Below the pieces are notes generated by a model. It saw only the letters and a list, made by a program, of their open reading frames with translations. It was not told where the DNA came from and did not search any database. A stretch of DNA of 64,000 nucleotides from Pseudomonadota bacterium (GTDB lineage Bacteria > Pseudomonadota > Alphaproteobacteria > Sphingomonadales > Sphingomonadaceae), in the NCBI GenBank assembly GCA_023418595.1, contig JAEZZI010000026.1, forward strand, positions 243,845 to 307,844, read 5' to 3'. Shown here in pieces: positions 1 to 8,573 of the stretch; the first letter of the stretch is position 1, and every line of letters starts with the position of its first letter. Made by a program: the position numbers and the translations under genes.

Positions 1-1
1 G

Positions 2-328
2 GCGGGGGACGAAGCCGCGCGGCTGGCGCTCAGGATCGCGGGCGCGCGCGACCGCGCGATCGTCGACGGGCGGTCGACGCGGGTCGAGTTCGTCGCCGAC
101 GGCTATCGTTTTGCGCAGCGTGGCGGCGGCGAATGGATGCCGGTGACCGATCGGGGGCTGCGCGCGACGACCCTGCCGAGTGGTGTTGCCCTGGGTGCGA
201 GCCGGGCGATGCTGGGGTTCGACAGCGGCGGGCTTCCCGATGCGCCGGTCGATGTGGTGCTGCGCGCGGATGAGGCGCGGGTGACGGTGCGTGTGGATGC
301 AGCGGGGGGTGTCGATGTCGTCCGGTGA
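2..328 (+). CDS. gspH: type II secretion minor pseudopilin GspH, C-terminal part (5' end outside window)
   Basis: The reading frame is open from the window edge and ends at TGA 326-328. What remains is the globular C-terminal part of a GspH-type minor pseudopilin, with beta-strand-rich residues (VEFVADGYRF, DARVTV-like strands). The N-terminal GFTLxE prepilin segment must lie before base 1. GspH is part of the periplasmic pseudopilus that pushes folded exoproteins through the outer-membrane secretin. Assignment depends mainly on position, directly before gspI, gspJ and gspK in the order normal for gsp operons; the sequence alone would be weak. Its 3' end overlaps the gspI start by 14 bases, suggesting translational coupling. 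Confidence 0.75.
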   Translation, partial: AGDEAARLALRIAGARDRAIVDGRSTRVEFVADGYRFAQRGGGEWMPVTDRGLRATTLPSGVALGASRAMLGFDSGGLPDAPVDVVLRADEARVTVRVDAAGGVDVVR

Positions 329-701
329 GCGCGGCGTAGGGGGTGGCGAAGCGGGGTTCACCCTGGTTGAACTGCTGGTCGCCCTCGCGCTGTTCTCGAT
401 CGCAGGTCTCGCCCTGCTCAAGCTGCAAGGCGTCACGCTCGCCAGCACCGGCGCGATCGACCGGCAACTGGTCGCGGGCATCGTCGCACAGAATATCGCG
501 ACCGACGCGCTGACCGACGCCGCCCCGCCCGCGATCGGCGCGGCTTCGGGGGTCGAGCGCAGCATGGGCATCGACTGGGCGTGGCGCCGGGTGGTGACGC
601 GCACCGCCGATCCCCGGATGCTGCGGGTGGACGTCGCGGTGGTGCAGGACGGGCGGACGCTTGCCGGGACGACCGTGGTGCGGCTGGGGGTAGTGCGGTG
701 A
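315..701 (+). CDS. gspI: type II secretion minor pseudopilin GspI
   Basis: About 128 residues. The N-terminus carries the prepilin cleavage and methylation motif EAGFTLVELLVALALFSIAG: cleavage after Gly by the type IV prepilin peptidase, Glu at +5, then a hydrophobic helix. GspI nucleates the pseudopilus tip complex with GspJ and GspK. The ATG at 315 (MSSGERG) gives a short charged leader; an upstream in-frame start would lengthen the leader for no reason. It overlaps gspH by 14 bases, and its TGA overlaps the GTG of gspJ, so the genes are probably translationally coupled. Confidence 0.85.
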   Translation: MSSGERGVGGGEAGFTLVELLVALALFSIAGLALLKLQGVTLASTGAIDRQLVAGIVAQNIATDALTDAAPPAIGAASGVERSMGIDWAWRRVVTRTADPRMLRVDVAVVQDGRTLAGTTVVRLGVVR

Positions 702-1474
702 GTCAGCATCGGCCTGAATCCTATTCCCGTTCGTTTCGAGCGAAGTCGAGAAACGCGGCCTTGGCGTGTGACAGCGTTTCTCGACTTCGCTCGAAACGAA
801 CGGGTGGGAATGATCGAGGGCCGACACGTCCCATCGCACGCGGCTTCGGGTCTTGCGGTCGTTCCACAGAACACGGCTTCACGACGCCTGGCCTTCCCGC
901 CGAACATGGCTTCACGCTGGTCGAAATGCTGGTGGCGCTGGTCATTTTCGGACTGCTCGCATCGGCAGGGACGGCGTTGCTCGTCTCCAGCGTCGATGCG
1001 CAAGGGGTGGTTGCCGAGCGGCTCGATCAGTCGGCGGGGTTGCGGCGCGTACACGCGCTGGCCGCGCAGGACATGGGCGCAGCGCTGATGCGTCCGGTGC
1101 GCGCCAGCGGTGGCGACATTCCGGCCTTCGAACCCCATGCGGGAACGCGGCTGTTCGCGCTGACACGAGGCGGTGTGGGCGGCGGAGACAGCGCCGATCC
1201 GCGTCCGGCCGTGCGACGCGTCACCTGGCGACTCGACCAGGGAAGGCTGACGCGTGCGGTCGCCGACGGCGCGGACAGCCGATCCGAAGGTGCGCCCGTG
1301 ACCCTCGCCGACGACGTCGCCGCGGTTGCGCTCCGCTATCGCAGCGACGGCAACTGGCAGGACGCATGGCGCCCGACCGATCCCCGGCAATTGCCGCAGG
1401 CGGTCGAGATCGCGGTGACCTTCGCCAACGGACGGGTCGCGCCGATGCGGCTGCCGGTGGGGCCGGGCCGATGA
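698..1474 (+). CDS. gspJ: type II secretion minor pseudopilin GspJ with an abnormally long, repeat-encoded leader
   Basis: 258 residues from GTG 698. The prepilin motif EHGFTLVEMLVALVIFGLL is plain, but the cleaved Gly is codon 71; ordinary prepilin leaders are about 5-25 residues. The excess is encoded by a perfect inverted repeat (726-804) read straight through in frame. A second GFT lies 11 codons before the real one: the related 15-mers at 869-883 and 902-916 are an in-frame direct repeat. The only other in-frame start I see in the leader is TTG 761, inside the repeat loop. The mature part looks intact, with the C-terminal strand region ending at the ATGA overlap with gspK. The real start needs experimental support. 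Confidence 0.8.
   Translation: MSQHRPESYSRSFRAKSRNAALACDSVSRLRSKRTGGNDRGPTRPIARGFGSCGRSTEHGFTTPGLPAEHGFTLVEMLVALVIFGLLASAGTALLVSSVDAQGVVAERLDQSAGLRRVHALAAQDMGAALMRPVRASGGDIPAFEPHAGTRLFALTRGGVGGGDSADPRPAVRRVTWRLDQGRLTRAVADGADSRSEGAPVTLADDVAAVALRYRSDGNWQDAWRPTDPRQLPQAVEIAVTFANGRVAPMRLPVGPGR
726..804. repeat. palindromic element, family A, copy 1 (inside gspJ)
   Basis: Perfect inverted repeat: arm 726-756 is the exact reverse complement of 774-804 (31 bp each, 17-base loop). The core reads CGTTCGTTTCGAG outward. A diverged second copy is at 63233-63309. This copy lies between the gspI stop and the GspJ prepilin motif and contains no stop in the gspJ frame. Confidence 0.93.
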
Positions 1475-2427
1475 CGCCGCGCCCGCAGGAACAGGGCGTC
1501 GCGCTGCTCAGCGTGCTGCTCATCATCGGCCTGATGGCGGTGGTGTCGGCGGCGATGCTCGACCGGATCGTCGTCGCCTCGCATCTGGCGGCAAATGCGG
1601 GCGTGCAGGCGCGCGCGCAGGGCTATGCCCAGGCGGTCGAGACGATCGCGCGGGTGCGGATCGGCGATGCGATGCAGGCCGGGCAATTGCCGCCCGAATG
1701 GCAGACGCGCCCGCTGGGCTTTCGCGTGCCCGAGGGTGTGGCTGTCGCGCGGCTCGGCGATGGCGGCAATTGCCTGAACGTCAATTCGGTGGTGATCGAG
1801 GACCGGGCTACCGGCACGACCACCGTCAATCCGGAAGGGATCGAGCAATTCGCCAACCTCGCCGCGCTGCTGGGCGTGCCACGCGCACGCGGCGTGCAGA
1901 TCGCGACCGCGGTCGCCGACTGGATCGACAGCGACGCGGTGCCGATGGCCGGTGGCAGCGAGGGCGAAATGAACGGCCTGCTCCCGCCCGATCGCCTGAT
2001 CGACGACCCCAGCGAGATTGTCGGCGTTCCGGGCATGACCCCCGAAATCGCCGCGCGGCTGTTGCCATGGATGTGCGCGTTGCCGGTCGGCGGGCTGTCG
2101 CCGGTCAACATCGACACGCTGACGCCCGATCGTGCCGAACTGTTTGCGATGCTCGGGCGGCGCGGCCTGACCGTCGCCACCGCCCGGTCGATCCTGAGTG
2201 CGCGGCCTCAACAGGGGTATCAGACGGTTCAGGTCGTCCGCCAGCTTCCGGCGCTCGCCGGGGTCGAGATGACCGATGGCGCGTGGAGCCAGCTTCAGGT
2301 ACGCCCGCGCTGGTTCGACCTGCACGTCACCGTCCAACTCGCCGGAGCCGAATTGAACCAGTATATTCTGATCGACGGCCAGGATTCGCCCGCACGCGTC
2401 GTCCGGCGCAACCGGTTCGAGCCATGA
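1471..2427 (+). CDS. gspK: type II secretion minor pseudopilin GspK
   Basis: 318 residues. The N-terminus EQGVALLSVLLIIGLMAVVS is a prepilin segment with cleavage after Gly and no Glu at +5, which is the known peculiarity of GspK. The large globular region that follows fits GspK, the biggest minor pseudopilin, which caps the pseudopilus tip with GspI and GspJ. Later motifs such as NEIVGVPGM-type and SPVNIDTLTPD are typical of the GspK SAM-like domain. The start ATG 1471 overlaps the gspJ stop (ATGA), and its stop overlaps gspL in the same manner. Confidence 0.9.
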   Translation: MTPRPQEQGVALLSVLLIIGLMAVVSAAMLDRIVVASHLAANAGVQARAQGYAQAVETIARVRIGDAMQAGQLPPEWQTRPLGFRVPEGVAVARLGDGGNCLNVNSVVIEDRATGTTTVNPEGIEQFANLAALLGVPRARGVQIATAVADWIDSDAVPMAGGSEGEMNGLLPPDRLIDDPSEIVGVPGMTPEIAARLLPWMCALPVGGLSPVNIDTLTPDRAELFAMLGRRGLTVATARSILSARPQQGYQTVQVVRQLPALAGVEMTDGAWSQLQVRPRWFDLHVTVQLAGAELNQYILIDGQDSPARVVRRNRFEP

Positions 2428-3512
2428 GCGATAGCCTGCTGGTCCTGTTCCCCGGCGCGCCCGGCGAAGCGCTGCCCTGGGTGCTGTGGCGTGACGGCAT
2501 GTTGCTGCGCGAAGGCGCGGGCAGCGATGTCGCCGATGCGGCCGCGGCGCTTGAGCAGCCGCCCAAGGTCGCGGCGATCGTGCCCGCCGCCGACGTGCCG
2601 CTCTACCGCATCGAACTCCCCGACCTTGCGCCCCCTCAGGCGCGTGCGGCCGCCTTGTTGATCGCCGCAGAGAATGCCGCCGCGCCCGCCGACACGCTGC
2701 ACGTCGCGTTGGGGCCGAAGGCGGAGGACGGTGTGCGGATGGCGGCGGTGGTGGCGAGCGCGCGAATGGCGGAATGGCTCGCACGCTGCCGCGCGGCGGG
2801 GTTCGACCCGCGCCACATCGTCCCGGCAAGCGCGCTGTTGCCTGCGCCCGATGACGGCTTCGTCGCCGCGGAAATTGCGGGCGAGAAGCTGCTGCGTGGG
2901 CGCGACTGCGCGATGGTCGACGATGTGGCGATGCGGCTGGTCGTCGGCGACGCCAGCGTCGATCCGGTCGCACTGCCCCCGCTCGATCGCGCGATCGAGA
3001 TGGCGGCGGTCGATCTGGCACAGGGCCCGTTCGCGCCACGCAGGCGCATGACGATCGACTGGAGGCGCTTGCGGCGAGTGGGGTTGTTCGCAGGCGCTGC
3101 CGCAGTGTTGTGGGTTGGCGCTGGCGTCGTCGATCTCGTCAAGCTGAATGCAGCGACGGATGCGCTCGAGGCCCGCGCGGTGGCGGTGGCGACTCCGCTG
3201 CTCCCCGGCGAGACGATCCGCGAACCGCTGGCCCAGTTGCGCGCCGCCAATGTCGCGCGTGGCGACGGCAGCGCCGAATTGCTGGCGATGCTCGCCGCCA
3301 CCCAGCGCGCGCTCGCCGATGGTCCCGATGTGGCGCTGACCGGCATCGGCTGGACCGGCGACGGCGCGCTGGTCGCGAGCGTCCGCGCGCCCAGCCCGGA
3401 AGCGCTGGCGCAAGTCGTGAACGCGCTGCGCGCGCAGGGCTTCGTCGTGCCCGACGCCGCGCCGCAAAGCGCGGTCGACGGCCAGCGCGCAGAATTGAGG
3501 ATCAGCCGATGA
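2424..3512 (+). CDS. gspL: type II secretion inner-membrane platform protein GspL
   Basis: 362 residues. The N-terminal part, about residues 1-200, is a cytoplasmic actin-like domain (SDSLLVLFPGAPGEALPWVL and following), then a single membrane helix near residues 215-235 (LFAGAAAVLWVGAGVVDLV) and a periplasmic ferredoxin-like tail. GspL recruits the GspE ATPase and pairs with GspM. It is in ATGA overlap with gspK before and gspM after. Sequence conservation of GspL is always low; the topology and place in the operon carry the call. Confidence 0.85.
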   Translation: MSDSLLVLFPGAPGEALPWVLWRDGMLLREGAGSDVADAAAALEQPPKVAAIVPAADVPLYRIELPDLAPPQARAAALLIAAENAAAPADTLHVALGPKAEDGVRMAAVVASARMAEWLARCRAAGFDPRHIVPASALLPAPDDGFVAAEIAGEKLLRGRDCAMVDDVAMRLVVGDASVDPVALPPLDRAIEMAAVDLAQGPFAPRRRMTIDWRRLRRVGLFAGAAAVLWVGAGVVDLVKLNAATDALEARAVAVATPLLPGETIREPLAQLRAANVARGDGSAELLAMLAATQRALADGPDVALTGIGWTGDGALVASVRAPSPEALAQVVNALRAQGFVVPDAAPQSAVDGQRAELRISR

Positions 3513-3985
3513 GCGACGTGGTCGGGCTATGGTGGAAGGGGCGGAGCCTTCGCGAGCAACGCCTGCTGCTCGTGATGGCGGCACTGGCGATCACCGTCAT
3601 TGTCTGGCTGGGCGTGTTGCGTCCGCTGGCCGACGCGCGCGCCGAGGCCCGCAAGCGGCACGGCGACACGCTGGTCGCGGTCGCGCAGATCGAGGCGGAA
3701 GCGGCTCGGCTGAAGGCGCTTCCCGACCGATCGGCACCGAACGGCGCGCCGATCGACATCGTCCGCACCGAGGCCGACGCCATCGCGATCACGCCGTCGC
3801 TGGTTCAGCCGGATGGCAACGGTATTCGCGTCGATGTTCCGGTGATCGGCGCGCAGGCGCTGTTCACGCTGATCAATCGGCTGCGCGCGCGCGGGCTGTC
3901 GGTCGATACGCTGGCCGCGCGGCCGGAGGCGGGCGGATCGCTGGTGGTGACGATGCGGCTGGTGCCGAGGGGAGGGGCGGCATGA
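3509..3985 (+). CDS. gspM: type II secretion inner-membrane platform protein GspM
   Basis: 158 residues: short cytoplasmic start (WWKGRSLREQR), one membrane helix at about residues 18-36 (LLLVMAALAITVIVWLGVL), then a coiled stretch rich in Ala, Arg and Glu and a periplasmic ferredoxin-like domain ending in VTMRLVPRG. That is the standard GspM layout; the partner is GspL. The ORF could be extended far upstream, but the ATG at 3509, overlapping the gspL stop by four bases, places the helix correctly. Confidence 0.85.
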   Translation: MSDVVGLWWKGRSLREQRLLLVMAALAITVIVWLGVLRPLADARAEARKRHGDTLVAVAQIEAEAARLKALPDRSAPNGAPIDIVRTEADAIAITPSLVQPDGNGIRVDVPVIGAQALFTLINRLRARGLSVDTLAARPEAGGSLVVTMRLVPRGGAA

Positions 3986-4695
3986 CGTGGCGGATGACGA
4001 TCCCTCGCTGGGGGCTGGTGGCGCTGCTGGTGCTCGCCGCGCTGGTCGCGCTGTTTCCGATGCGCGTGGCGATGGACCTGATCGGCCTCGATCGCGCCCG
4101 GTTCACCGCGCGCGAGGTGCGCGGCAGCGTGTGGAACGCGAGCCTGAGCGAAGCCCAGTTCGGCGGCGCGGCCTTGGGCGATGTCGATGCCAGCCTGTCG
4201 CCCTTGCCGCTGCTGCTGGGTCGCGCGCAGGTCGATCTGTCCAACCCGACCGGGCTCGCCGGTCGCGTAACCGTCGCGCGCCGGTCGGTCGAAGCGGACA
4301 TCGACCAGGCACTGCTCGAAGGCTTTCCGGCGCTCGGCGCAGTCAGCATCGGCGCGCTGCGGTTGAGCGGCGTCGCCGTCAAGTTCGTCGATGGCCAGTG
4401 CGTCGAGGCGGGCGGCAATGTCAGCGCGGTCGTAACCTTGCCCTGGGCGGAGGGCGCGATCCCGCCGCTCGACGCCCGCATCCGCTGCGATGCGGGCGCG
4501 CTGCTGCTGCCGCTGGCCAGCGCGGGCGGAGCCGAGCGGCTGGAGATCCGGCTGCACGGCGACCGACGCATCCAGGCGCGCGCGGTGGTCAGCCGCGTGC
4601 CCGCGATGCTGGTGCCGTTGCTGGGCGCTGCCGGGTTCCGCGTGGCGGGCGATACGTTGGCGATCGAGCGGGAATGGACGCTCGGCGAGCGTTAG
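3982..4695 (+). CDS. gspN: type II secretion protein GspN
   Basis: 237 residues: an N-terminal membrane anchor (GLVALLVLAALVALFPMRVA) followed by a periplasmic beta-rich region with segments such as VRGSVWNASLSEAQFGG and GDVDASLSPLPLLLG, which are typical of GspN. GspN is an accessory of some type II systems and its exact role is not settled. Last gene of the gsp run: the next gene is convergent and only 3 bases away, so transcription should end here, but I see no clear hairpin terminator. Confidence 0.82.
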   Translation: MTWRMTIPRWGLVALLVLAALVALFPMRVAMDLIGLDRARFTAREVRGSVWNASLSEAQFGGAALGDVDASLSPLPLLLGRAQVDLSNPTGLAGRVTVARRSVEADIDQALLEGFPALGAVSIGALRLSGVAVKFVDGQCVEAGGNVSAVVTLPWAEGAIPPLDARIRCDAGALLLPLASAGGAERLEIRLHGDRRIQARAVVSRVPAMLVPLLGAAGFRVAGDTLAIEREWTLGER

Positions 4696-4698
4696 ACT

Positions 4699-5049
4699 CT
4701 ATTGTGCCAGCAGCGCACTCGCCTGCGCCTGGCCCTGATCGCGGACGGCCTTCGCCTGCGCTTCGGCCTTTTCCTTTACCAGCTCGGCTTCCTGTTTCAG
4801 CGCGTCGCTGCGGACCTTTGCCATCTGCGCGTCATAGCTGCCGCCGACGCCGCTCGAATTGACCATTTCTGCCGCTTGCGCTTCGAGCGCGGCGGCGCGG
4901 TTGTCGGCTTCCGCCTCGATCTGGTCGGCCTGCGCTTCGGCAGCGTCCTTGATGCGATCGGCTTCCTGTTCCTGCGGGGTCGGCTCTGCGCAGGCAGCAA
5001 GCGTCAGGCCGAACGCCGCCAGCGCGGCGAGGGGAGCGAAACGGGCCAA
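4699..5049 (-). CDS. small Ala/Glu-rich coiled-coil lipoprotein
   Basis: 116 residues from a TTG start at 5049, chosen because AAGGAG lies 8 bases upstream and no ATG is available. The signal peptide ends in a lipobox (LTLAAC, Cys about residue 20), so the mature protein should be anchored in a membrane facing the periplasm. The rest is highly charged helix (AAEAQADQIEAEADNRAAAL) and should form a coiled coil. Small lipoproteins of this composition are common in sphingomonads and have no known function. Convergent with gspN and not obviously linked to secretion. Confidence 0.75.
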   Translation of the reverse strand: MARFAPLAALAAFGLTLAACAEPTPQEQEADRIKDAAEAQADQIEAEADNRAAALEAQAAEMVNSSGVGGSYDAQMAKVRSDALKQEAELVKEKAEAQAKAVRDQGQAQASALLAQ

Positions 5050-5156
5050 GGTAATTCTCCTTCGAATTCGTGCTAGCGCAACCCATAACCGCGGGGAAGG
5101 TTCATCGCGCGCAGGGCTTCGCTTCGTCGCACGCCTGTCCTACAGCAGCCGCACCG

Positions 5157-6227
5157 ATGATCGCGCGCCTGACCCTGACCGATTTCCGCAACCACGCCGA
5201 CAGCGTGATCGCCGCGCCGCCGGGCTTTGTGGTGCTGGCGGGCGACAATGGCGCGGGCAAGACCAATGTGCTGGAGGCGCTGTCGCTGCTGGCGCCGGGA
5301 CGCGGGCTGAGGCGCGCGAGCCTGTCCGACATGGCGCGACAGGGTGGCGGCGGCGGGTTCGGGATCGCGGCGACGCTGGCCGACGGGGTGGTGATCGGCA
5401 CGGGAACGCTGGGCGAGGCCCCCGATCGACGAGTGGTGCGGGTGGACGGCGTCGCGACCCCGGCGACGGCGTTGGCCGAGCGCGTGTCGATCCTGTGGCT
5501 GACCCCGGCGATGGATCGGCTGTTCGTCGAGGCGGCAGGCGAGCGGCGGCGGTTCCTCGACAGGCTGACGCTCGCGCTTGCCCCCGGCCATGCGCACCAT
5601 GCCGCGCGCTACGAAGCGGCGATGCGGCAGCGCAACCGCTTGCTGGGGGAGGGCGGCGTTGCCGATCCCGACTGGCTGGCGGCGCTGGAGGCGCGGATGG
5701 TCGAACATGGCGCGGCACTGGATGCCGAGAGGCGAGCGACGGTTTCGGCACTGTCCCAGCGGCTGGCCGGGGTCGAGAGCGATGCCTTTCCGCGCGCGGT
5801 GCTGGGGATCGAAGGCTGGTCGGGATCGTCCGACCAATTGCTCCAAGAACTCGCCAGCGGTCGCGTGCGCGATGCGGCGGCGGGGCGGACGCTTGCGGGT
5901 CCGCACCGGATCGACCTGGCGGTCACGCACCGCGAAAAGGACCAGCCCGCCGCGCTTGCCTCGACCGGCGAGCAGAAGGCGCTGCTGCTCGGCATCCTGC
6001 TCGCCCATGCCGAACTGGTCGCCGATCGCACCGGGCGTCCGCCGGTGCTGCTGCTCGACGAGGTTGCCGCGCATCTCGATCCTGCGCGTCGCCATGCGCT
6101 GTTCGACCGGCTGGCGGGGCGGGGGCAGGTGTGGATGACCGGCACCGAAGCGCGGCTGTTCGACGGCGTGCCCGGCGACGCGCTGAGGCTGGAAGTTTCG
6201 GGCGGAAGGATCGACCCGGCCTCCTGA
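5157..6227 (+). CDS. recF: DNA replication and repair protein RecF
   Basis: 356 residues, normal length. RecF is an SMC-like ATPase that loads RecA at single-strand gaps with RecO and RecR. Walker A is GDNGAGKTNVLEAL (near residue 30); the signature STGEQKALLLGILLA and Walker B VLLLDEVAAHLDPARR are near the C-terminus, all in the usual places. The reading frame stays open upstream, but ATG 5157 (MIARLTLTDFRNH) matches the conserved RecF N-terminus. It is not beside dnaN here: dnaN lies about 20 kb away on the other strand, unlike the dnaA-dnaN-recF-gyrB cluster of enterics. Confidence 0.97.
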   Translation: MIARLTLTDFRNHADSVIAAPPGFVVLAGDNGAGKTNVLEALSLLAPGRGLRRASLSDMARQGGGGGFGIAATLADGVVIGTGTLGEAPDRRVVRVDGVATPATALAERVSILWLTPAMDRLFVEAAGERRRFLDRLTLALAPGHAHHAARYEAAMRQRNRLLGEGGVADPDWLAALEARMVEHGAALDAERRATVSALSQRLAGVESDAFPRAVLGIEGWSGSSDQLLQELASGRVRDAAAGRTLAGPHRIDLAVTHREKDQPAALASTGEQKALLLGILLAHAELVADRTGRPPVLLLDEVAAHLDPARRHALFDRLAGRGQVWMTGTEARLFDGVPGDALRLEVSGGRIDPAS

Positions 6228-6272
6228 TCGTTGGCGCATCGTTCCTCGAGCGATACGACTGACGGAGACCCA

Positions 6273-7883
6273 ATGCCCCGCGCGACGCCTGCCAAACTCG
6301 ACATCCGCGAAGCCCGGCCCAAGGATATTCCGGGCATCCTCAACCTCATCGAAACGGTCTATCCCGGCTGGGACAGCTATACGACCGGCATGATCCGGGG
6401 GCAGATCAACAACTTCCCCGAAGGCCAGTTCGTCGCGGTCTATGAAGGCGAGATCGTCGGTTATTGCGCGTCGATGCGGATCGACGAGGAACTGGCGCTG
6501 AATGCCCATGACTGGGAATCGATCACCGGCAACGGCTTTGGCAGCCGCCACGACCCGACCGGCGACTGGCTCTACGGATACGAACTCGCGGTATCGAACA
6601 ACCAGCGCGGGCTGCGCATCGCGCGGCGGCTGTACGAAGCGCGCCGCACCCTGGTAGAGCGGCTGGAACTGAAGGGCGTCGCGTTTGGCGGGCGGATGCC
6701 GAACTACCGCCGCAACGCCAGGAAGGTCGACAGTCCCGAGGACTATATCGAGCAGGTACGCGAGGGGAAATTGCGTGACCCGGTGCTCAATTTCCAGATC
6801 GCCAATGGCTTCACCCCCATCGGGGTGCTTCCCGGCTATCTGCCCGAGGACAAGGCGTCGGGCGCGTTCGCCGCGCACATGGTGTGGCGCAACCCCTATG
6901 TCGATCCCGATGAGCGCCCGCAGCACCGTGTGCCGCGCGACATCGAAAGCGTGCGGCTGGCGACGTGCCAGCTCCAGGCGCGACCAGTGAAGGATTTCGA
7001 CGAATTCATCCGCAACATAGAATATTTCGTCGATGTGGCCTCCGGCTATCGCAGCGATTTCGTGGTCTTCCCCGAACTGTTCACCCTGTCGCTGCTGTCG
7101 TTCGAAAAGCGCGATCTCTCACCGATGGAGGCGATCGACCGGCTGACCGAACACCGCAAGCCGCTGGTCGAAAAACTGAGCGAAATGGCGCTCAGCTACA
7201 ACATCAACATCGTCGCCGGGTCGCACCCGACGCGCACCGACGACGGCGAGATCCAGAATGTCGCCTATGTCTGCCTGCGCGATGGATCGGTACACGCGCA
7301 GGAGAAGATCCACCCGACCCCGAACGAGGCCTATTGGTGGAAGATCAAGGGCGGCGACGGGGTGGACGTGATCCAGACCGATATCGGACCGATCGGCGTG
7401 CTCATTTGCTACGACAGCGAATTTCCCGAACTCGCGCGCCGGCTGGTCGACGAAGGCGCGCGGATCATCTTCGTGCCGTTCTGCACCGACAACCGCCAAG
7501 GCTATATGCGCGTGCGCTACTGCGCGCAGGCACGCGCGATCGAGAACCAGTGCTTCGTCGTCATGTCGGGCAATGTCGGCAACCTGCCCGGCGTCGAGAA
7601 CATGGACATCCAGTACGCGCAGTCGTGCATCCTGACGCCGTGCGACTTCCCGTTTGCGCGCGACGGCATCGCGGCGGAGGCAAGCGAGAATATCGAGACG
7701 CTGACCATCGCCGACGTCAATCTCGCCGACCTGACCTGGGCACGCGCGGAGGGTACGGTGCGCAACCTGACCGACCGGCGGTTCGATCTCTATCGCATCG
7801 CCTGGTCGAAGAAACCGCGCGGCGGAAAGGCACAGCAGCCCGCCGGACGACCGATGGAGCAAAAGGGGCCGGGCGGGGGCTGA
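6273..7883 (+). CDS. fusion protein: GNAT N-acetyltransferase plus carbon-nitrogen hydrolase (nitrilase superfamily)
   Basis: 536 residues, two domains. Residues about 10-200 are a GNAT acetyltransferase with an acetyl-CoA loop variant (SNNQRGLRIARRLYEAR). Residues about 225-520 are a nitrilase-type amidohydrolase carrying the Glu-Lys-Cys triad: Glu in VVFPELF (about 267), Lys in QEKIHPTPNE (about 345) and Cys in VLICYDSEFPE (about 379). This fusion is known in many proteobacteria, but its substrate is not established; the second domain resembles omega-amidase and carbamoylputrescine-type enzymes. The ATG at 6273 has GGAG close upstream. The gene stands alone, 45 bases after recF. Confidence 0.9.
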   Translation: MPRATPAKLDIREARPKDIPGILNLIETVYPGWDSYTTGMIRGQINNFPEGQFVAVYEGEIVGYCASMRIDEELALNAHDWESITGNGFGSRHDPTGDWLYGYELAVSNNQRGLRIARRLYEARRTLVERLELKGVAFGGRMPNYRRNARKVDSPEDYIEQVREGKLRDPVLNFQIANGFTPIGVLPGYLPEDKASGAFAAHMVWRNPYVDPDERPQHRVPRDIESVRLATCQLQARPVKDFDEFIRNIEYFVDVASGYRSDFVVFPELFTLSLLSFEKRDLSPMEAIDRLTEHRKPLVEKLSEMALSYNINIVAGSHPTRTDDGEIQNVAYVCLRDGSVHAQEKIHPTPNEAYWWKIKGGDGVDVIQTDIGPIGVLICYDSEFPELARRLVDEGARIIFVPFCTDNRQGYMRVRYCAQARAIENQCFVVMSGNVGNLPGVENMDIQYAQSCILTPCDFPFARDGIAAEASENIETLTIADVNLADLTWARAEGTVRNLTDRRFDLYRIAWSKKPRGGKAQQPAGRPMEQKGPGGG

Positions 7884-7902
7884 GTTACTCGCTTCTTCCC
7901 TT

Positions 7903-7978
7903 CGTCATTGCGAGCATAGCGAAGCAATCCAGAGCCTCTCTTGGGAAGCTGGATTGCTTCGCTATGCTCGCAATGACG
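7903..7978. repeat. palindromic element, family B, copy 1
   Basis: Perfect inverted repeat of 28 bp arms (7903-7930 and 7951-7978) around a 20-base loop; outer ends CGTCATTGCGAGC. It sits between two convergent genes. Related copies lie at 24458-24535 and 30443-30519. Confidence 0.95.
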
Positions 7979-7996
7979 GTGTGGGTGTCGAAGGCA

Positions 7997-8545
7997 TCAG
8001 CCCGCGGGCGGGATGATCCGGTCGATGCGATAGACGATGCCGTTGCGCGCCATGACGGGATCGCCGACGATGCGCGGGCCGTTTTCGCCCGTGCCGAGCA
8101 CGACCGCGTCGCCCTGACGGCGCAGCGCCAGCGGCTGCGCGCCCATCGTCGCCAGCTGGCCGGTGCCGCCTTCCGCCGCCAGTCCGCGCATCATGTCCTC
8201 GCGCGCGATATAGCCGGGCGAGATGTGCTGGCTGATGAGCGCGATCGCCTGAGGGCGGCCTTCCTCCGTCGAAAGCGCGGTGCGTTGATCCTCGGGCAGG
8301 CTTTCGAACGCGTCGTTGACGGGGAGGAACAGCGTATAGCTGCCGACGCCGTTCAGCGTCTGCTCCAGCCCGGCCGATTTCAGCAGTCCGGTCGCGGTGG
8401 ACAGGTCGCTCTGGCTGCCGAGCGCCGCCAATATATTGCTGTCGCTTTGCGCGGCTTCGGCGACGTTGTTCGCGGGCGCATCGTCGCCGCAGCCCGCCAG
8501 CGTCAACGCAGCGCCGCCCAGCGCCGCGACCATCAGTTTCCGCAT
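7997..8545 (-). CDS. fasciclin-domain lipoprotein
   Basis: 182 residues. The signal peptide has a lipobox (LTLAGC). After a short Asn/Ala linker, a fasciclin (FAS1) domain runs to the C-terminus; its H1 segment is seen in YTLFLPVNDAFESLP and its H2-like end in NGIVYRIDRIIPP. FAS1 proteins usually act in adhesion or as surface lipoproteins; no enzymatic motif is visible. It starts 28 bases after the stop of the secreted repeat protein on the same strand, so the two may be cotranscribed. Confidence 0.88.
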   Translation of the reverse strand: MRKLMVAALGGAALTLAGCGDDAPANNVAEAAQSDSNILAALGSQSDLSTATGLLKSAGLEQTLNGVGSYTLFLPVNDAFESLPEDQRTALSTEEGRPQAIALISQHISPGYIAREDMMRGLAAEGGTGQLATMGAQPLALRRQGDAVVLGTGENGPRIVGDPVMARNGIVYRIDRIIPPAG

Positions 8546-8573
8546 CCCTTTCGCTCCCCTTGTTATACGATCC

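Noticed and set aside
768..1088. Alternative frame starting ATG for GspJ
   Set aside because: Different frame; it does not contain the FTLVE prepilin motif.
5073..6926. 617-codon minus-strand frame opposite recF and the GNAT-nitrilase gene
   Set aside because: Spans two certain plus-strand genes and has no recognisable motif.
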